64,000 nt of DNA. Source: Dolichospermum sp. UHCC 0259 (lineage in GTDB: Bacteria; Cyanobacteriota; Cyanobacteriia; Cyanobacteriales; Nostocaceae). The stretch lies in the NCBI RefSeq assembly GCF_009711935.1, contig NZ_VIKX01000216.1, forward strand, positions 1 through 64,000, given 5' to 3'. The notes under the pieces were generated by a model. That model searched no databases and was not told where the DNA came from. It saw only the letters and a program-made list of their open reading frames with translations. A program made the position numbers and the translations under genes. Of the stretch, positions 15,692-26,048 are shown piece by piece (positions within the stretch are counted from its first letter, which is position 1; every line of letters starts with the position of its first letter).

Positions 15692-18600
15692 CTAATCCTT
15701 ATTTAAAAATTCTCGAATTTGGTTGATACATTTAACTAATTCTGCTAGTAATTCAGATGCACCTTGACAAGTCTGTTGTTGACTTAGTTGTTCGAGTTTC
15801 TCTGCTGTGTGCTGCATAGTTGTCACCCCAATATTACCACTAGAACCTTTGATATAATGGGTTTCCCAGGCAATGCGCTCAAAGTTATTAGTAGCAATTG
15901 CGTCCCTGATTGCTTCTAAATGAGATTGGGTAGTTTCTACAAACATTTTTAATAGTCCAAGTTCAAATTCTGTATTATCCTCCGAAAGGTGGTGTAGGTA
16001 ATCCCAATTAATGGGGAAATCGAGATTACTATTATCTGGATTAGAAGTTGTTTCTTCAGGAATAATTATTTCCTGTGGTTTCAGGATGATTGGACTCCAC
16101 CGTTCTAAAATTGCGGCTAATTTATCTTTAGCAACTGGTTTACTTAAATAGTCATCCATCCCTGCATCTAAACAAATTTTTTGGTCTTCTTTCATAGCAT
16201 TAGCAGTAATAGCAATTACTATAGGTTGCTCATGTTTAGCAAAAGCACTAGTGGGAAGACGACGAATTTCTCTGGTAGTTTCTAAACCATCGAGGACTGG
16301 CATTTGACAATCCATGAAAATCAAATCGTAGGGAATTTTATCTAATAATTCTAATACTTCTTGACCATTAGCTACGGCATCAGCTTGATATCCTAGTTTT
16401 TGAAGTTGTTTGAGAAAGACTTTTTGATTAATTAAATTATCTTCTGCTAATAGTAATTTTAATTTGGATTTATTTTCATTGGTTGTTGTTGGCTGTTCTT
16501 CATTAATAGACATCTGATAATTACCGAATTTCGATTGATTATCCAAGATATTAGTAATGGTTTCTAGTAGTCGGGATGGCTTAACAGGTTTAACTAAATG
16601 ACTGACAAATCCTATATCCAATGCTTTTTTCACTTCATCGCGTTGATTAGTAGAAGTCAGCATAATTAAAGGGATATTTGCAATAGCCGGATTTTTCTTA
16701 ATTTGTATTCCTAAAGTCAAACCGTCTATATCGGGCATTTGCATATCAATTACTACAATATCATAGGGTATTTGCTGTTCTACTGCTGTTTGTAAAGCGG
16801 CGATTCCGGCATCAGCAGAATCAACTTCATCTACCTGCATTCCCCAGCGGATTGCTTGGTGGTGAATAATTTTTCGATTGGTAGCATTGTCATCTACTAC
16901 TAATAATCTGCGCTGACTGAGAATGTGATAATCTTGATTTTGAGAAACAGATTCGGGCTGTTTAGTAAAGGATAACTGAAACCAAAATTGAGAGCCTTTA
17001 CCAACTTCACTTTCGATGCCAATTTTTCCACCCATTAAAGTTACTAATTGTTGACAAATAGCTAATCCCAAACCTGTGCCGCCATATTTGCGGGTAATGG
17101 AAGCATCAACTTGGGTAAATGGTTGGAAAAGTTTATTTTGATCTTCAGAACTAATCCCAATCCCCGTATCTATAACGGCAAATTGGATGATAGCGATATC
17201 GTGATTTTCGGAGATTAATTCTAGCTGGATAATTACTTCGCCTTTGCTGGTAAATTTGATCGCATTGCTCATCAAATTCATGACAATTTGCCGCAGACGA
17301 CTAGCATCTCCTTGGATATAAATGGGAATGTTGGGAGGAATAAAAGCAGCTATTTCTAATCCTTTATGATGAGCTTGGGGTGCTAATAGTTCTATGACTT
17401 CTTGAATGCAGGTAGATAAGTTAAAATCAAGGGTTTCGAGGATCATTTCTCCGGCTTCAAGCTTGGATAAATCCAAAATCTCGTTAATTAGGGATAGTAG
17501 TGCATCACCACTAATCCGCACTGTTTCCACAAAATCTTGTTGCTCTGGGTTAAGGGAAGTTTCTAATAGTAAGCCAGTCATTCCCAATACGGCGTTCATT
17601 GGGGTACGAATTTCATGACTCATGTTGGCTAAGAAGCTACTTTTGGCTAGTGAGGCGAGTTCGGCTTCTTGTCGAGCTATTTCTAGTTGTTGACGCTGAA
17701 TAATTTCTGATTCTAGTAGTTTGGCTTGGGTTAAAGCAATGCCTATTTGATCTGCAAGCGATCGCAATAATTCTGTTTCCCAACTACTCCAATACCGGGT
17801 TTGAGTGCATTGGTGAGCAATTAACAGTCCCCAAAATTCATTTTTTAGGAAAATGGGAATAACAAGGTTAGCTTTGATTTGAAACCTTTGGAGTAATTCT
17901 CGGTGGCAAGGTTCGATATTAGCTTTTTCGACATCGTTAATGCTGGCAATCCATCCTTTTTGATATTTTTGTACATGATTTTCTGCAAAACAAGTGTCAA
18001 TAATATTTTCTCCCATAACCACAGAAATACCAGGAATCAAGGCTTCTTTCCGTGCTGTTAAAGATCCATTGCCTTCAAATTCCAAAATGAGTACACGATC
18101 AGCTTTTAGCAGCTTTTGGACTTCGGTAACGCTGGTATTCAGGATGTCGTCAATTTGTAGGGATTCGCGGATTTTGAGGGTGATATCGGCTAGTAATTGC
18201 GATCGCAAATTTTGCTGATTGAGTTTTTCTTCTGCCTGTTTGCGCTTAATAAATTGACCTACCTGCTTACCAATGGACATCATTCCCTCTAATAAATCTG
18301 CCTTTTTTGACTGCATATCTTTACTAAAGAAAACCATCACACCCAAGTTGCTATTACCGCTATGAATAGGAAACCCAAAAGCTGTTTGTAATCCTACTTG
18401 ACTAGCAATCTGTGTCCGCAAAAAATTCTGATCCTCACAAATATTAGTTAACCATATAGGTGCAAATTTAGACCAAATACTTCCAGGCAGCCCAACTCCT
18501 GGGGCGAAAGTGAGTTGTCTGGTAATTTCTTCAAACTGTTTAAATTCCGAAGTTGATTCATACCAAATATCTAGACAACGGAGGATATTTTCAGACTCAT

Positions 18601-20662
18601 CTATAATCCAAATCTCACCCCAATCCCACCCCAAACTTTGACAAATTCCTTTTAAGGTACGAGGACTGGCATTTTGAATATTTTTAGCACCTGCTAAGGC
18701 ACTAGTTACGGCATATTGAAGAATTAGATATTTTTCCGCTTGTTTACGTTCGCTGATATCACGGAAGACATAAATTATGCCCCCAGATTTGAGCAATTTC
18801 AAAGAAATTTCTTGAATAAATTGACTACCATCTTTTCTTTTAGCTATTCGCTCTCCTTGCCAAGATCCATTTGCCATTAATAGTGGGACAACTTCGCTAT
18901 CAAACCAGGTAATTTCCTCTTGGTTTCTAAACTGCTTCCATGTTTTTCCTAGAAATTCAGAGGCATCACTATAACCAAAGATATTTACATAAGAACTATT
19001 TACATAAATATATTTACCATCGGCATCAAGAATACCTATACCATCAGTTGCCGCTTCTATGGCTGTTAGTTGTTGTTGCAAAGAATCTTCAGACTGCTTG
19101 CGCTCAGTAATGTCTACCCCGGTACTAACAATGTATTCTATTTGGTTTTGATTATCAATCAGAGTCGTATTTGACCAAACAATTAGTCGCTCTTTCCCAT
19201 CTCTTGTTACCCAGAAAGTTTCATATTCTTTGGGTTTTTTATCTAATTTTATTTGCTCAAAAATACCTTGAATTAATGGCTGATCTTTCTCTGTCAAAAA
19301 TAGCTGCCAAAAACATCTGCCTAAGACTTCATGGTAAGTGTAACCAGTAGTTTTTTCACAGGCTCGATTAAACCGGACAATTTGCCCTTGATTATCAAGA
19401 ACCATTACTAAAACACTGGCTGTATCTAACACGCTAGAAATAAAATTACGTTCTATTTTTAGAGATTGCTCTACCCCTTTACGAGCAGTGATTTCCCGAT
19501 ATATCAGGTAATAAATTATGATGATAACAATTATATATACTACTGTAGCTAATGCTATAGCAAAAATCATATTATGTATATTCTTGCTTGATTTTATAGT
19601 TTGCTTATAGCGTAGTTTTTTTTCCTCGTCATTTAATTCATGAAGATATTCATATATAGATTTAGTGCTATTCTTTTGCTGGTTGTTAATGAAAATTTGC
19701 AACGCTACTTCTGGGCTATTTTTCTGACGTAGGTCAGTATTTTTCTTGAGTTGATCTACTTTTTCTGTGAACTTTCCTTGAAAATTTATTATCTCTTGCT
19801 TTGCTTGATTATCAACAGATTCTATTTTTTTTAATGCCTGAATATCTTTAGTGATAATATTAATTATATTAATTATATTTTCATATTTTTGTAAATCAAT
19901 TTGTTTCCCGGTCACAATATAATTCTTTTGTAAATTTTCAGCTACCTGAATGGAGAATATTATTTCCTCTAGCTGTTCATGAATATCTTCCCTCTCTAAA
20001 ATTAGTTTTTGTTGATTATTTATACTTATATATTCTTGAATATTTTGATAGAAAAACATACCCATTGTTACTAAAATTGCTGTTGTCAAGCCAAAGCAAC
20101 TAGCAATTTTGACAAAGAAATGTTTATTCCCTTGCTTTTTCTGTTGACGTTCCTTAGTTACTAATAATAAGCTATCTAAATTGCGTCGTAGTTCTAGCTG
20201 CTGCATGACTTGGTTGCCTAATATCTTCAACGCCTCTAGTTGTTCAGGCGTGAGTTTTCTGGGAACATCATCAATCACACACAATGTTCCTAAGCCATGA
20301 CCTTCAGCATCAATTAGCGGTACACCTGCATAAAATCGAATATTAGGCTCGGATGTTACTAGTGGGTTGGTAGCAAATCTATCATCAAGTGTGGCATTGG
20401 CAACAGTAAAAACTTCTTCTTGGCAAATTGCATGAGTACAAAAGGCAATATCACGAGGTGTTTCTAATGCCTCTAAACCGAATCTAGACTTAAACCATTG
20501 ACGGTTTGTATCAATTAAACTTACTAAGGCTATGGGAGTTCCACAGATATAGGCTGCTAACCTGGTTAAGTCATCAAAGGCAGCTTCTGGCTCAGTATCA
20601 AGGATTTTATACTGTAAAAGCGCCTCTATTCTTGCGCCTTCATCATTTGATATTTTTTTCAT
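15692..20662 (-). CDS. Giant membrane hybrid histidine kinase with DXCF-type cyanobacteriochrome GAF
   Basis: Order in 1656 residues: GAF1 (about 1-170), TM (about 186-208), CHASE3-like sensor (about 210-365), TM (about 368-392), two PAS domains (about 400-650), GAF2 (about 660-810), GAF3 (about 825-985), HisKA (H1016, [14 protein letters not shown]), HATPase (about 1110-1240), receiver 1 (D1306), receiver 2 (D1451) and a C-terminal Hpt (H1602, [10 protein letters not shown]). GAF3 has DTCF (Cys891) and PCHRELL (Cys919-His920). This is the two-cysteine signature of DXCF cyanobacteriochromes, with the 28-residue spacing known from TePixJ (494/522). A blue/green-type photosensor is therefore likely. 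All relay residues are present. The protein should sit in the inner membrane. Confidence 0.88.
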   Translation of the reverse strand: MKKISNDEGARIEALLQYKILDTEPEAAFDDLTRLAAYICGTPIALVSLIDTNRQWFKSRFGLEALETPRDIAFCTHAICQEEVFTVANATLDDRFATNPLVTSEPNIRFYAGVPLIDAEGHGLGTLCVIDDVPRKLTPEQLEALKILGNQVMQQLELRRNLDSLLLVTKERQQKKQGNKHFFVKIASCFGLTTAILVTMGMFFYQNIQEYISINNQQKLILEREDIHEQLEEIIFSIQVAENLQKNYIVTGKQIDLQKYENIINIINIITKDIQALKKIESVDNQAKQEIINFQGKFTEKVDQLKKNTDLRQKNSPEVALQIFINNQQKNSTKSIYEYLHELNDEEKKLRYKQTIKSSKNIHNMIFAIALATVVYIIVIIIIYYLIYREITARKGVEQSLKIERNFISSVLDTASVLVMVLDNQGQIVRFNRACEKTTGYTYHEVLGRCFWQLFLTEKDQPLIQGIFEQIKLDKKPKEYETFWVTRDGKERLIVWSNTTLIDNQNQIEYIVSTGVDITERKQSEDSLQQQLTAIEAATDGIGILDADGKYIYVNSSYVNIFGYSDASEFLGKTWKQFRNQEEITWFDSEVVPLLMANGSWQGERIAKRKDGSQFIQEISLKLLKSGGIIYVFRDISERKQAEKYLILQYAVTSALAGAKNIQNASPRTLKGICQSLGWDWGEIWIIDESENILRCLDIWYESTSEFKQFEEITRQLTFAPGVGLPGSIWSKFAPIWLTNICEDQNFLRTQIASQVGLQTAFGFPIHSGNSNLGVMVFFSKDMQSKKADLLEGMMSIGKQVGQFIKRKQAEEKLNQQNLRSQLLADITLKIRESLQIDDILNTSVTEVQKLLKADRVLILEFEGNGSLTARKEALIPGISVVMGENIIDTCFAENHVQKYQKGWIASINDVEKANIEPCHRELLQRFQIKANLVIPIFLKNEFWGLLIAHQCTQTRYWSSWETELLRSLADQIGIALTQAKLLESEIIQRQQLEIARQEAELASLAKSSFLANMSHEIRTPMNAVLGMTGLLLETSLNPEQQDFVETVRISGDALLSLINEILDLSKLEAGEMILETLDFNLSTCIQEVIELLAPQAHHKGLEIAAFIPPNIPIYIQGDASRLRQIVMNLMSNAIKFTSKGEVIIQLELISENHDIAIIQFAVIDTGIGISSEDQNKLFQPFTQVDASITRKYGGTGLGLAICQQLVTLMGGKIGIESEVGKGSQFWFQLSFTKQPESVSQNQDYHILSQRRLLVVDDNATNRKIIHHQAIRWGMQVDEVDSADAGIAALQTAVEQQIPYDIVVIDMQMPDIDGLTLGIQIKKNPAIANIPLIMLTSTNQRDEVKKALDIGFVSHLVKPVKPSRLLETITNILDNQSKFGNYQMSINEEQPTTTNENKSKLKLLLAEDNLINQKVFLKQLQKLGYQADAVANGQEVLELLDKIPYDLIFMDCQMPVLDGLETTREIRRLPTSAFAKHEQPIVIAITANAMKEDQKICLDAGMDDYLSKPVAKDKLAAILERWSPIILKPQEIIIPEETTSNPDNSNLDFPINWDYLHHLSEDNTEFELGLLKMFVETTQSHLEAIRDAIATNNFERIAWETHYIKGSSGNIGVTTMQHTAEKLEQLSQQQTCQGASELLAELVKCINQIREFLNKD

Positions 20663-20899
20663 GTTGTAATTTTATTACTTAATTAAAACAGTTTTCGAGT
20701 TTTAATAATTTTTCTGGAAAAAGATATGATCATGTATTATTTTGTAACACAAAACGTAAGTAAATGGGAATTAGCAAACAATTCCCAATCATCACTAAGT
20801 CTAGGTAAGTTGATGTTAAAAATAGTCATTAAAGGTAGGAATCTGGGGAAAATAGTTTCAGCCTTATTTACTTTTCTTAACGCATCCTGCTGACTATAT

Positions 20900-21283
20900 C
20901 TAATCTTGAATGTACTCTTTGCCTGACACTAAAGCCATTTCAGCGCGAACAAATTCTCTACCTAAATAAGCTGCATGATCTAAGAAAGTCACAGGACAAT
21001 TTGCATTTTCTTCAAAAATCTTAATACAGAGTTCCTTGGCTGTCCGTCCGCTAAATACGGTTGTGTGGGTTCGTTCCACTTTACCGCGCACAGGAATTAC
21101 TTCACCTGTTTCGGGATTTACGGCTAAACCACGTTCATTAATTACATTAGTAAAGTGCTTGGCATAAATTAATCTTTCCTTTTGGTCTATGTAGATAATA
21201 AAATAGCCGTTGGGGTCGAGATCAATATGACGGTGTGAAAGTTTATCATCAATTGCTGTCAAATCTTCGAGTAGTAAATCCAT
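20900..21283 (-). CDS. DUF4346-domain protein
   Basis: A protein of 127 residues of a conserved cyanobacterial family (DUF4346), seen from HRHIDLDPNGYFIIYIDQ near the start, the HTTVFSGRTAKELCIKIFE motif in the middle, and DHAAYLGREFVRAE near the end. Its biochemical role is not established. It is soluble and has no signal peptide. I chose the ATG at 21283 (MDLLLEDL), preceded by an AAGG ribosome site; the 6-residue longer form starts with TTG. It lies upstream of no obvious partner, with repeat-rich gaps on both sides. Confidence 0.8.
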   Translation of the reverse strand: MDLLLEDLTAIDDKLSHRHIDLDPNGYFIIYIDQKERLIYAKHFTNVINERGLAVNPETGEVIPVRGKVERTHTTVFSGRTAKELCIKIFEENANCPVTFLDHAAYLGREFVRAEMALVSGKEYIQD

Positions 21284-21372
21284 ACGCCTTGTCAAAAGCA
21301 AATTTATAAAAAGAGTATTCTCAGATTACATCAATATACAATATTTCGGGTTTGCCGAAAAAGTTGTCTGTG

Positions 21373-21411
<39 letters not shown>

Positions 21412-21545
21412 GAAGAATTAGAAGAAGAGAAGAATAGTATTGAATCTGGTCAAGTGACAGGCTTTTGCTAATTTTAACCCTTATTACTTGCACCTGATTC
21501 ACCTCTTTTACCTTCCAACTCTTGATATATCTCAGTTCTATTTTT

Positions 21546-21588
21546 ATATGGCTAATGCCACGCTACGCTATCAGCAAGCCCTATTTAG
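21546..21588. repeat. Dispersed repeat, ATGGCTAATGCCACGCTACG family
   Basis: This copy reads ATATGGCTAATGCCACGCTA then CGCTATCAGCAAGCCCTA. Close copies occur at 23862-23899 and 46346-46375, with degenerate or inverted fragments at 5226-5292, 44845-44877 and 45143-45163. Confidence 0.75.
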
Positions 21589-21597
21589 ATCGACTTT

Positions 21598-22767
21598 TTA
21601 TTTAAAAGGTAACTCCGCATTAATGGCATCTATTTCTTTTTGTTCGAGTTGATTGACTTCCCGCACCCAAGGCAGGATAATCTGCCCTAAACGGTGGTTA
21701 TAAAAGCGATGCAGGCTGTAATTCGGGGTGGCAGGGAAACCGCGACGTTTTTTATGTTTACCACCCGCTCCTGGGTCAAAATTTTGGATACCATGAGCGA
21801 TCGCCCATTCAATTGGTGCATAATAACAAGCATCAAAATGTAGGCAATCTATCTCTTGAAAACTCCCCCAATAACGTCCATATAGTTTGTCTTCTTTAAA
21901 TAAACAAAAGGACATCCCCATTGGTTGACGTGGATCTTGCTCATTATAAGCCGCAAAAAATACAACTCGATGCCGATAATTATGTTGTAACTGTTCAAAA
22001 AACTGCTTTGTTAAATACTTACTTCCCCACCACCCAAATTTATCACAGGTATCAGCATAAAAGTCATACATTAACGGAAACATAGAGTGAGGAATTTCCT
22101 CACCGGTTAACGCTTGCAATCTTAAACCTGCCTTTTCTACAGCTTTCCGTTCCCGTTTAATATTCCGTCTTTGATTAGCATTAAATTCAGTTAAATAATC
22201 ATCAAAAGTTTGAAAATTAGCATTTTCCCAAATATAACTATGATGTAACCAAGGTGTAAAACCCTGACTTTCTAAAATCGGTCGCCATTGGGGATCAACA
22301 TAGAGAAAATGACAACCAGAAATGCGATGTTTTACACAGAAACTATCAATTTCATGGAGCATTAAAGCTGTAATTTCTTCCTCATTTTCTCCGGCAGCAA
22401 TTAAAAAGCGATAGCCTTCCACCGGGGTAAATGGTGTCATTCCTAGCAGTTTTGGATAATACTCTATTCCCAACCGAGAAGCTAATTCCGCCCATTGATG
22501 ATCAAAAACAAATTCCCCTTGGCTATGTCCTTTTAAATATAAAGGAGCAGCCGCAATTAAGGTTCTATCTCGCCACAAAATCAAGTGATTTGGCAACCAA
22601 CCAGTATTGGCTGTAACACTTTGAGATATTTCTAAATTGTGCAACCAATCCCATTCTAAAAAAGGCGTTTTTAACGGCATCGCTAAAGCATCCCATTCCG
22701 CTTGGGGAACATCAGCGATTGTGTGCGTCCAAATAAGAGAATAATGAGGTTTGTGTTCTTTGATCAT
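21598..22767 (-). CDS. FemAB-like / GNAT-fold acyltransferase (COG3146 type)
   Basis: A soluble protein of 389 residues matching the PF04339 family of FemAB-like proteins annotated as peptidoglycan biosynthesis or recognition. Visible marks are the opening ADVPQAEWDALA, the central NQRRNIKRERKAVEKAGL motif near residue 198, and the C-terminal FDPGAGGKHKKRRGF and YFPAIEWAI-like region (YYAPIEWAIAHG). The fold is two GNAT domains, and the likely reaction is an aminoacyl or acyl transfer; the substrate is unknown. The gene ends close to a dispersed repeat and is upstream of, and on the same strand as, the DUF4346 gene. Confidence 0.78.
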   Translation of the reverse strand: MIKEHKPHYSLIWTHTIADVPQAEWDALAMPLKTPFLEWDWLHNLEISQSVTANTGWLPNHLILWRDRTLIAAAPLYLKGHSQGEFVFDHQWAELASRLGIEYYPKLLGMTPFTPVEGYRFLIAAGENEEEITALMLHEIDSFCVKHRISGCHFLYVDPQWRPILESQGFTPWLHHSYIWENANFQTFDDYLTEFNANQRRNIKRERKAVEKAGLRLQALTGEEIPHSMFPLMYDFYADTCDKFGWWGSKYLTKQFFEQLQHNYRHRVVFFAAYNEQDPRQPMGMSFCLFKEDKLYGRYWGSFQEIDCLHFDACYYAPIEWAIAHGIQNFDPGAGGKHKKRRGFPATPNYSLHRFYNHRLGQIILPWVREVNQLEQKEIDAINAELPFK

Positions 22768-22769
22768 TG

Positions 22770-22884
22770 TGTAAGTAGGTTAGCGTTAAAAATTGTCATT
22801 ATGGCAAGGCAAGAGGCAAAAGGCAAGAGGCAAAAGGCAAGAGTGAAGAAGTTTAGGGCGATTTTACTTTTCTCTATTCCTTAT
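22770..22884. repeat. Two-copy dispersed element (copy 1) with internal short repeats
   Basis: It begins AAGTAGGTTAGCGTTAAAAA and TTGTCATTATGGCAAGGC, carries GGCAAGAGGCAAAA repeats, and ends with GGGCGATTTTACTTTTCT. The same ends, with a different internal repeat, occur at 33000-33104. Confidence 0.7.
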
Positions 22885-22916
22885 TCTTTATTCCTTTCTT
22901 TATTCTTTATTCACTT

Positions 22917-23615
22917 TTAACTTCTGACTCCTGACTCCTGAATTCTATAATGTAAAAATACCTCTTGCTCGATTGTGGATACTTCTAATAGTTGTAACTT
23001 AGGAGCAAGATTAGACAAAAATCCTGTTCCCTCAACAGGTGAAGGTGCGATACTACCACCTAAAATCAGTGGACAAATAGTTAACCAGATTTCATCAATT
23101 AAATTAGATTCTAGGAAAGATGCCACTAATTGTCCTCCTCCCAAGATAGCTAACCGGTTAATTTGTAAATTGGTTAAATATTTTAAAGCAGCCAAAATGT
23201 CAATTTCTTGGTTAGGAGTTTCAAAGACTAAAACTTCTTCAAACTCTGATCTTTCTTGCCAAAAATAAGCTCCCAGAGAGGTTGTGAGTAACCATCTTCT
23301 TACCGGTTGTCGAAAAAATTTAATGTCCGGATTTAGGTTGCCTGAACGGGAAATCACTATATGAACTGGCTGGGGGTGCTGATTTGCTATTTTTCTTTGT
23401 TGCAAGAGTATTGTCTGGGTGATGGTCATTGTTGTACCGTAGGCATGAAGAGTACCAGCACCAAATAAAACGGCATCAGATGCAGCAATTTGTTTCCCCA
23501 GGTGTATTTTATCATTCACTGAGCCAAATCGAGCAGGCGATCGCCTAAAATCTGCTATTTTGCCATCAGCACTCATGGCTAAAACTACTGTGGTATGAGG
23601 ACGATGTTGCATCAT
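22917..23615 (-). CDS. RibD C-terminal-type reductase
   Basis: A protein of 232 residues made only of the reductase half of RibD (dihydrofolate-reductase-like fold): VVLAMSADGKIADF at the N-terminus, the NADPH-binding GAGTLHAYGTTM segment, and the LAILGGGQLVASFLESNLIDEIWLTICP stretch near residues 165-195. In riboflavin synthesis this domain reduces the ribosyl-amino-pyrimidine intermediate; stand-alone versions also act on related compounds. No deaminase half is present. A second RibD gene starts at the window's far end, so this is a paralogue. The last residues (QESGVRS) are encoded by a GAGTCAG-type repeat. Starts at 23615 and 23612 are both possible. Confidence 0.8.
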   Translation of the reverse strand: MMQHRPHTTVVLAMSADGKIADFRRSPARFGSVNDKIHLGKQIAASDAVLFGAGTLHAYGTTMTITQTILLQQRKIANQHPQPVHIVISRSGNLNPDIKFFRQPVRRWLLTTSLGAYFWQERSEFEEVLVFETPNQEIDILAALKYLTNLQINRLAILGGGQLVASFLESNLIDEIWLTICPLILGGSIAPSPVEGTGFLSNLAPKLQLLEVSTIEQEVFLHYRIQESGVRS

Positions 23616-24060
23616 TGCATTGCTTTGATATTTCTTCTTAGTGGATATATTTTCTTACAATCTATCACAATTATCAGGAGTCAGGAGCGATGCCCTGAGC
23701 TTGTCGAAGGGTCAGGAGTCAGGAGGAAGAATTAGAAGGAGATAAGAATAGTCTCGAATCTAGAAAAGCGATAGCTAACTGAATAGTTTTACAGCTTATT
23801 CCTTGCACATTATTTACATTTTATCCCTGTCAATTCATTGATTTATCAAGGTTTTAGGTTTATATGGCTTACGCCACGCTATCAGCAAACCCTAATTAGT
23901 TTGATTTTTTTAAATTTTTAATTCTTACCTGTTATGTCTTGTTTCATTAAGAAATTTAAATTAATAGTAAACTGATCATCAATTAATAAAATGTCTCCTT
24001 TGGTTAGTGTAATTTCATATCTTTGTAATTGTCGTTTAAAGATGCGAAGTGAAACAAACA
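23616..24060. other. Repeat-filled intergenic region before the dCache kinase
   Basis: This 445-bp gap contains a short hairpin repeat (CCCTGAGCTTGTCGAAGGG, 23693-23711) embedded in GTCAGGA units (23672-23725) and a clear copy of the GGCTTACGCCACGCTATCAG dispersed repeat at 23862-23899. The last 150 bases are AT-rich and likely hold the kinase promoter; no clear -35/-10 was found. Confidence 0.55.
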
Positions 24061-25965
24061 ATGGCTAAATCTCGTCAATCATCATTTCGACAAATTTTAG
24101 TAACAAGAATACTGCTGGTATTTGTCCCAGTTTTATTAGTAGGAGAAATGGTTGCTCTCAACAAAGCTCGTTCTAGTCTCTTAAATACTGCTCGACAAAA
24201 TTTAACAGAAAGTGCGGTTAACAAAGGAGAAAAAATTAGTGATGATATTGCCGCTTTGCGCTCCAATTTAATTACAGCCAGTCAGACAAAAGCAATTAAA
24301 TCTGGTTCACCCTTCCAAATTGAACAATTTCTTAAACAATTACAAAAACAACTACCAACTCAAATAGATTGTCTCCAATTCACCCACATTAAAAAAGGTG
24401 AAATAATTGCTAGTAGTTGCGGGATGAAAGAAATTACCCCATCCGGGTTATCTCCCACCAGTGATGATGTTGATATTCAATTCATATTGCCATCTCAATT
24501 TGGAAAAACTGGTAAAAGAGATAGACAAAATCAACTACAGTTATTTTTATCAATCAAGATTGCTAATCAACGTGGTAATTTAGCTTACCGATTAAGCATT
24601 AAAACTACATTGTATCAACAAAATCCCAATCATCCAGGCTCATTGACAGGTTTTTTAGTAGTCATTGCTGAAGATGGTAGAGTTTTAGCCCACCCATTAC
24701 CAGAAAGAATCGGTACTAATATTAAAAATTATGCCGATGTGGAAAGAATACAAGCCATAGTTAAAAATGCTTTGAGTGGAAGCAATAATTCCAGTAATTT
24801 ATTCTTTATTGAAGGACAGGAACTGGTTACAGGCTTTACAGCTACTACTAAACCTATTACTACAAAACCATCACAAAGATGGATTGTTTTAGCAGTTACT
24901 AGTGTAGAAAATGCCCTATTTGGTTTAGAAGAAATTAAACTAATTCTGATTGTTTTAACGGTTGGTTTAATTGGGGCAAGTTTATTGGCATCATTTTATT
25001 TAGTTCCTTATTTAGCTGGGCCTGTCGAAGAACTCTGCGATTACGCTGTTAATCTTCATAGTCACCACGCAGCACAACCCATTCCGCGCAACTTTAAAAT
25101 TCGGGAATTTAACCAATTAGCGCAAGCATTAGATCAAATGGTAGAAAGACTAAAAGATTGGGCTGAAGAATTAGAAATCGCTTGGAAAGAAGCTAAATCA
25201 GCTAACCAAATTAAAAGCCAATTTTTAGCTACAACTTCCCATGAGTTAAGAAATCCCTTGAATATTATTATTAACTGTATCCGGTTAGTCCGTGATGATT
25301 TATGCGACAGTAGAGAAGAAGAATTAGAATTTCTTAAAAAAGCTGATGATACAGCAATTCATTTATTAAAGATAATTAATGATTTGCTAGACATTTCTAA
25401 AATAGAAGCTGGTAAACTTTCCGTAACTACAGTACCGCTAGATTTACGACAATTATTATTAGAGGTAATTAACTTACAATCAGTTAATGTTCAACAGAAA
25501 GGACTGCAATTAATTTGTGATATAGGTGATAAACCTATTCCCATAAAATCTGATTCTATTAAACTTAAACAAGTGCTAATTAATATTATTAGTAACGCCA
25601 CTAAATTCACTGATGAAGGTAGTATTCAAATCACTACAAATATTAATCAGCATCAGCATCATGTTTTAGTTTCCATCAAAGATACAGGAATTGGTATTGA
25701 CCCAGGAGAACAAGGTAAACTATTTCGTCCTTTTGTCATGGTTGACGGTACAACTACGCGCAAGTTTGAAGGAACTGGATTGGGTTTAGCAATTTCTCGG
25801 AATTTAATTGAACTCATGGGTGGTAAAATCACCTTAGAGAGTTTAGGGTTAAATCAAGGAACAACAGTAATCATCAAACTACCTTTAATTGATCTGGCTT
25901 TATTACCTAATACTGAAAAAAAAGAAGTTATTAGTAATGGAATAAGAAGTCAATCACTGCGGTAA
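24061..25965 (+). CDS. Membrane sensor histidine kinase (dCache-HAMP-HisKA-HATPase)
   Basis: N-terminal TM (about 12-32), a periplasmic dCache-like sensor (about 40-285, with GFLVVIAEDGRVLAHPLPERIG typical of the membrane-proximal Cache subdomain), a second TM (about 298-320), HAMP (about 320-378), HisKA (H394 in TTSHELRNPLN) and HATPase (N box [27 protein letters not shown]). It should detect small extracellular ligands and autophosphorylate. No response regulator is adjacent, so the partner is encoded elsewhere. I chose ATG 24061; a GTG at 24049 is also in frame. A terminator-like CCCCC...GGGGGG hairpin follows at 25981-26002. Confidence 0.88.
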   Translation: MAKSRQSSFRQILVTRILLVFVPVLLVGEMVALNKARSSLLNTARQNLTESAVNKGEKISDDIAALRSNLITASQTKAIKSGSPFQIEQFLKQLQKQLPTQIDCLQFTHIKKGEIIASSCGMKEITPSGLSPTSDDVDIQFILPSQFGKTGKRDRQNQLQLFLSIKIANQRGNLAYRLSIKTTLYQQNPNHPGSLTGFLVVIAEDGRVLAHPLPERIGTNIKNYADVERIQAIVKNALSGSNNSSNLFFIEGQELVTGFTATTKPITTKPSQRWIVLAVTSVENALFGLEEIKLILIVLTVGLIGASLLASFYLVPYLAGPVEELCDYAVNLHSHHAAQPIPRNFKIREFNQLAQALDQMVERLKDWAEELEIAWKEAKSANQIKSQFLATTSHELRNPLNIIINCIRLVRDDLCDSREEELEFLKKADDTAIHLLKIINDLLDISKIEAGKLSVTTVPLDLRQLLLEVINLQSVNVQQKGLQLICDIGDKPIPIKSDSIKLKQVLINIISNATKFTDEGSIQITTNINQHQHHVLVSIKDTGIGIDPGEQGKLFRPFVMVDGTTTRKFEGTGLGLAISRNLIELMGGKITLESLGLNQGTTVIIKLPLIDLALLPNTEKKEVISNGIRSQSLR

Positions 25966-25980
25966 ATTACAATTTACAAA

Positions 25981-26002
25981 CCCCCTAAATAAATTTGGGG
26001 GG
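25981..26002 (+). terminator. Hairpin after the dCache kinase
   Basis: CCCCCTAAAT and ATTTGGGGGG form an imperfect stem just downstream of the kinase stop. There is no strong T-tract, so its role as a terminator is likely rather than certain. Confidence 0.45.
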
Positions 26003-26048
26003 AGAGATAGACAAAAACTTTATGCTAGTTTTAGTGTATTGCTTTTAC

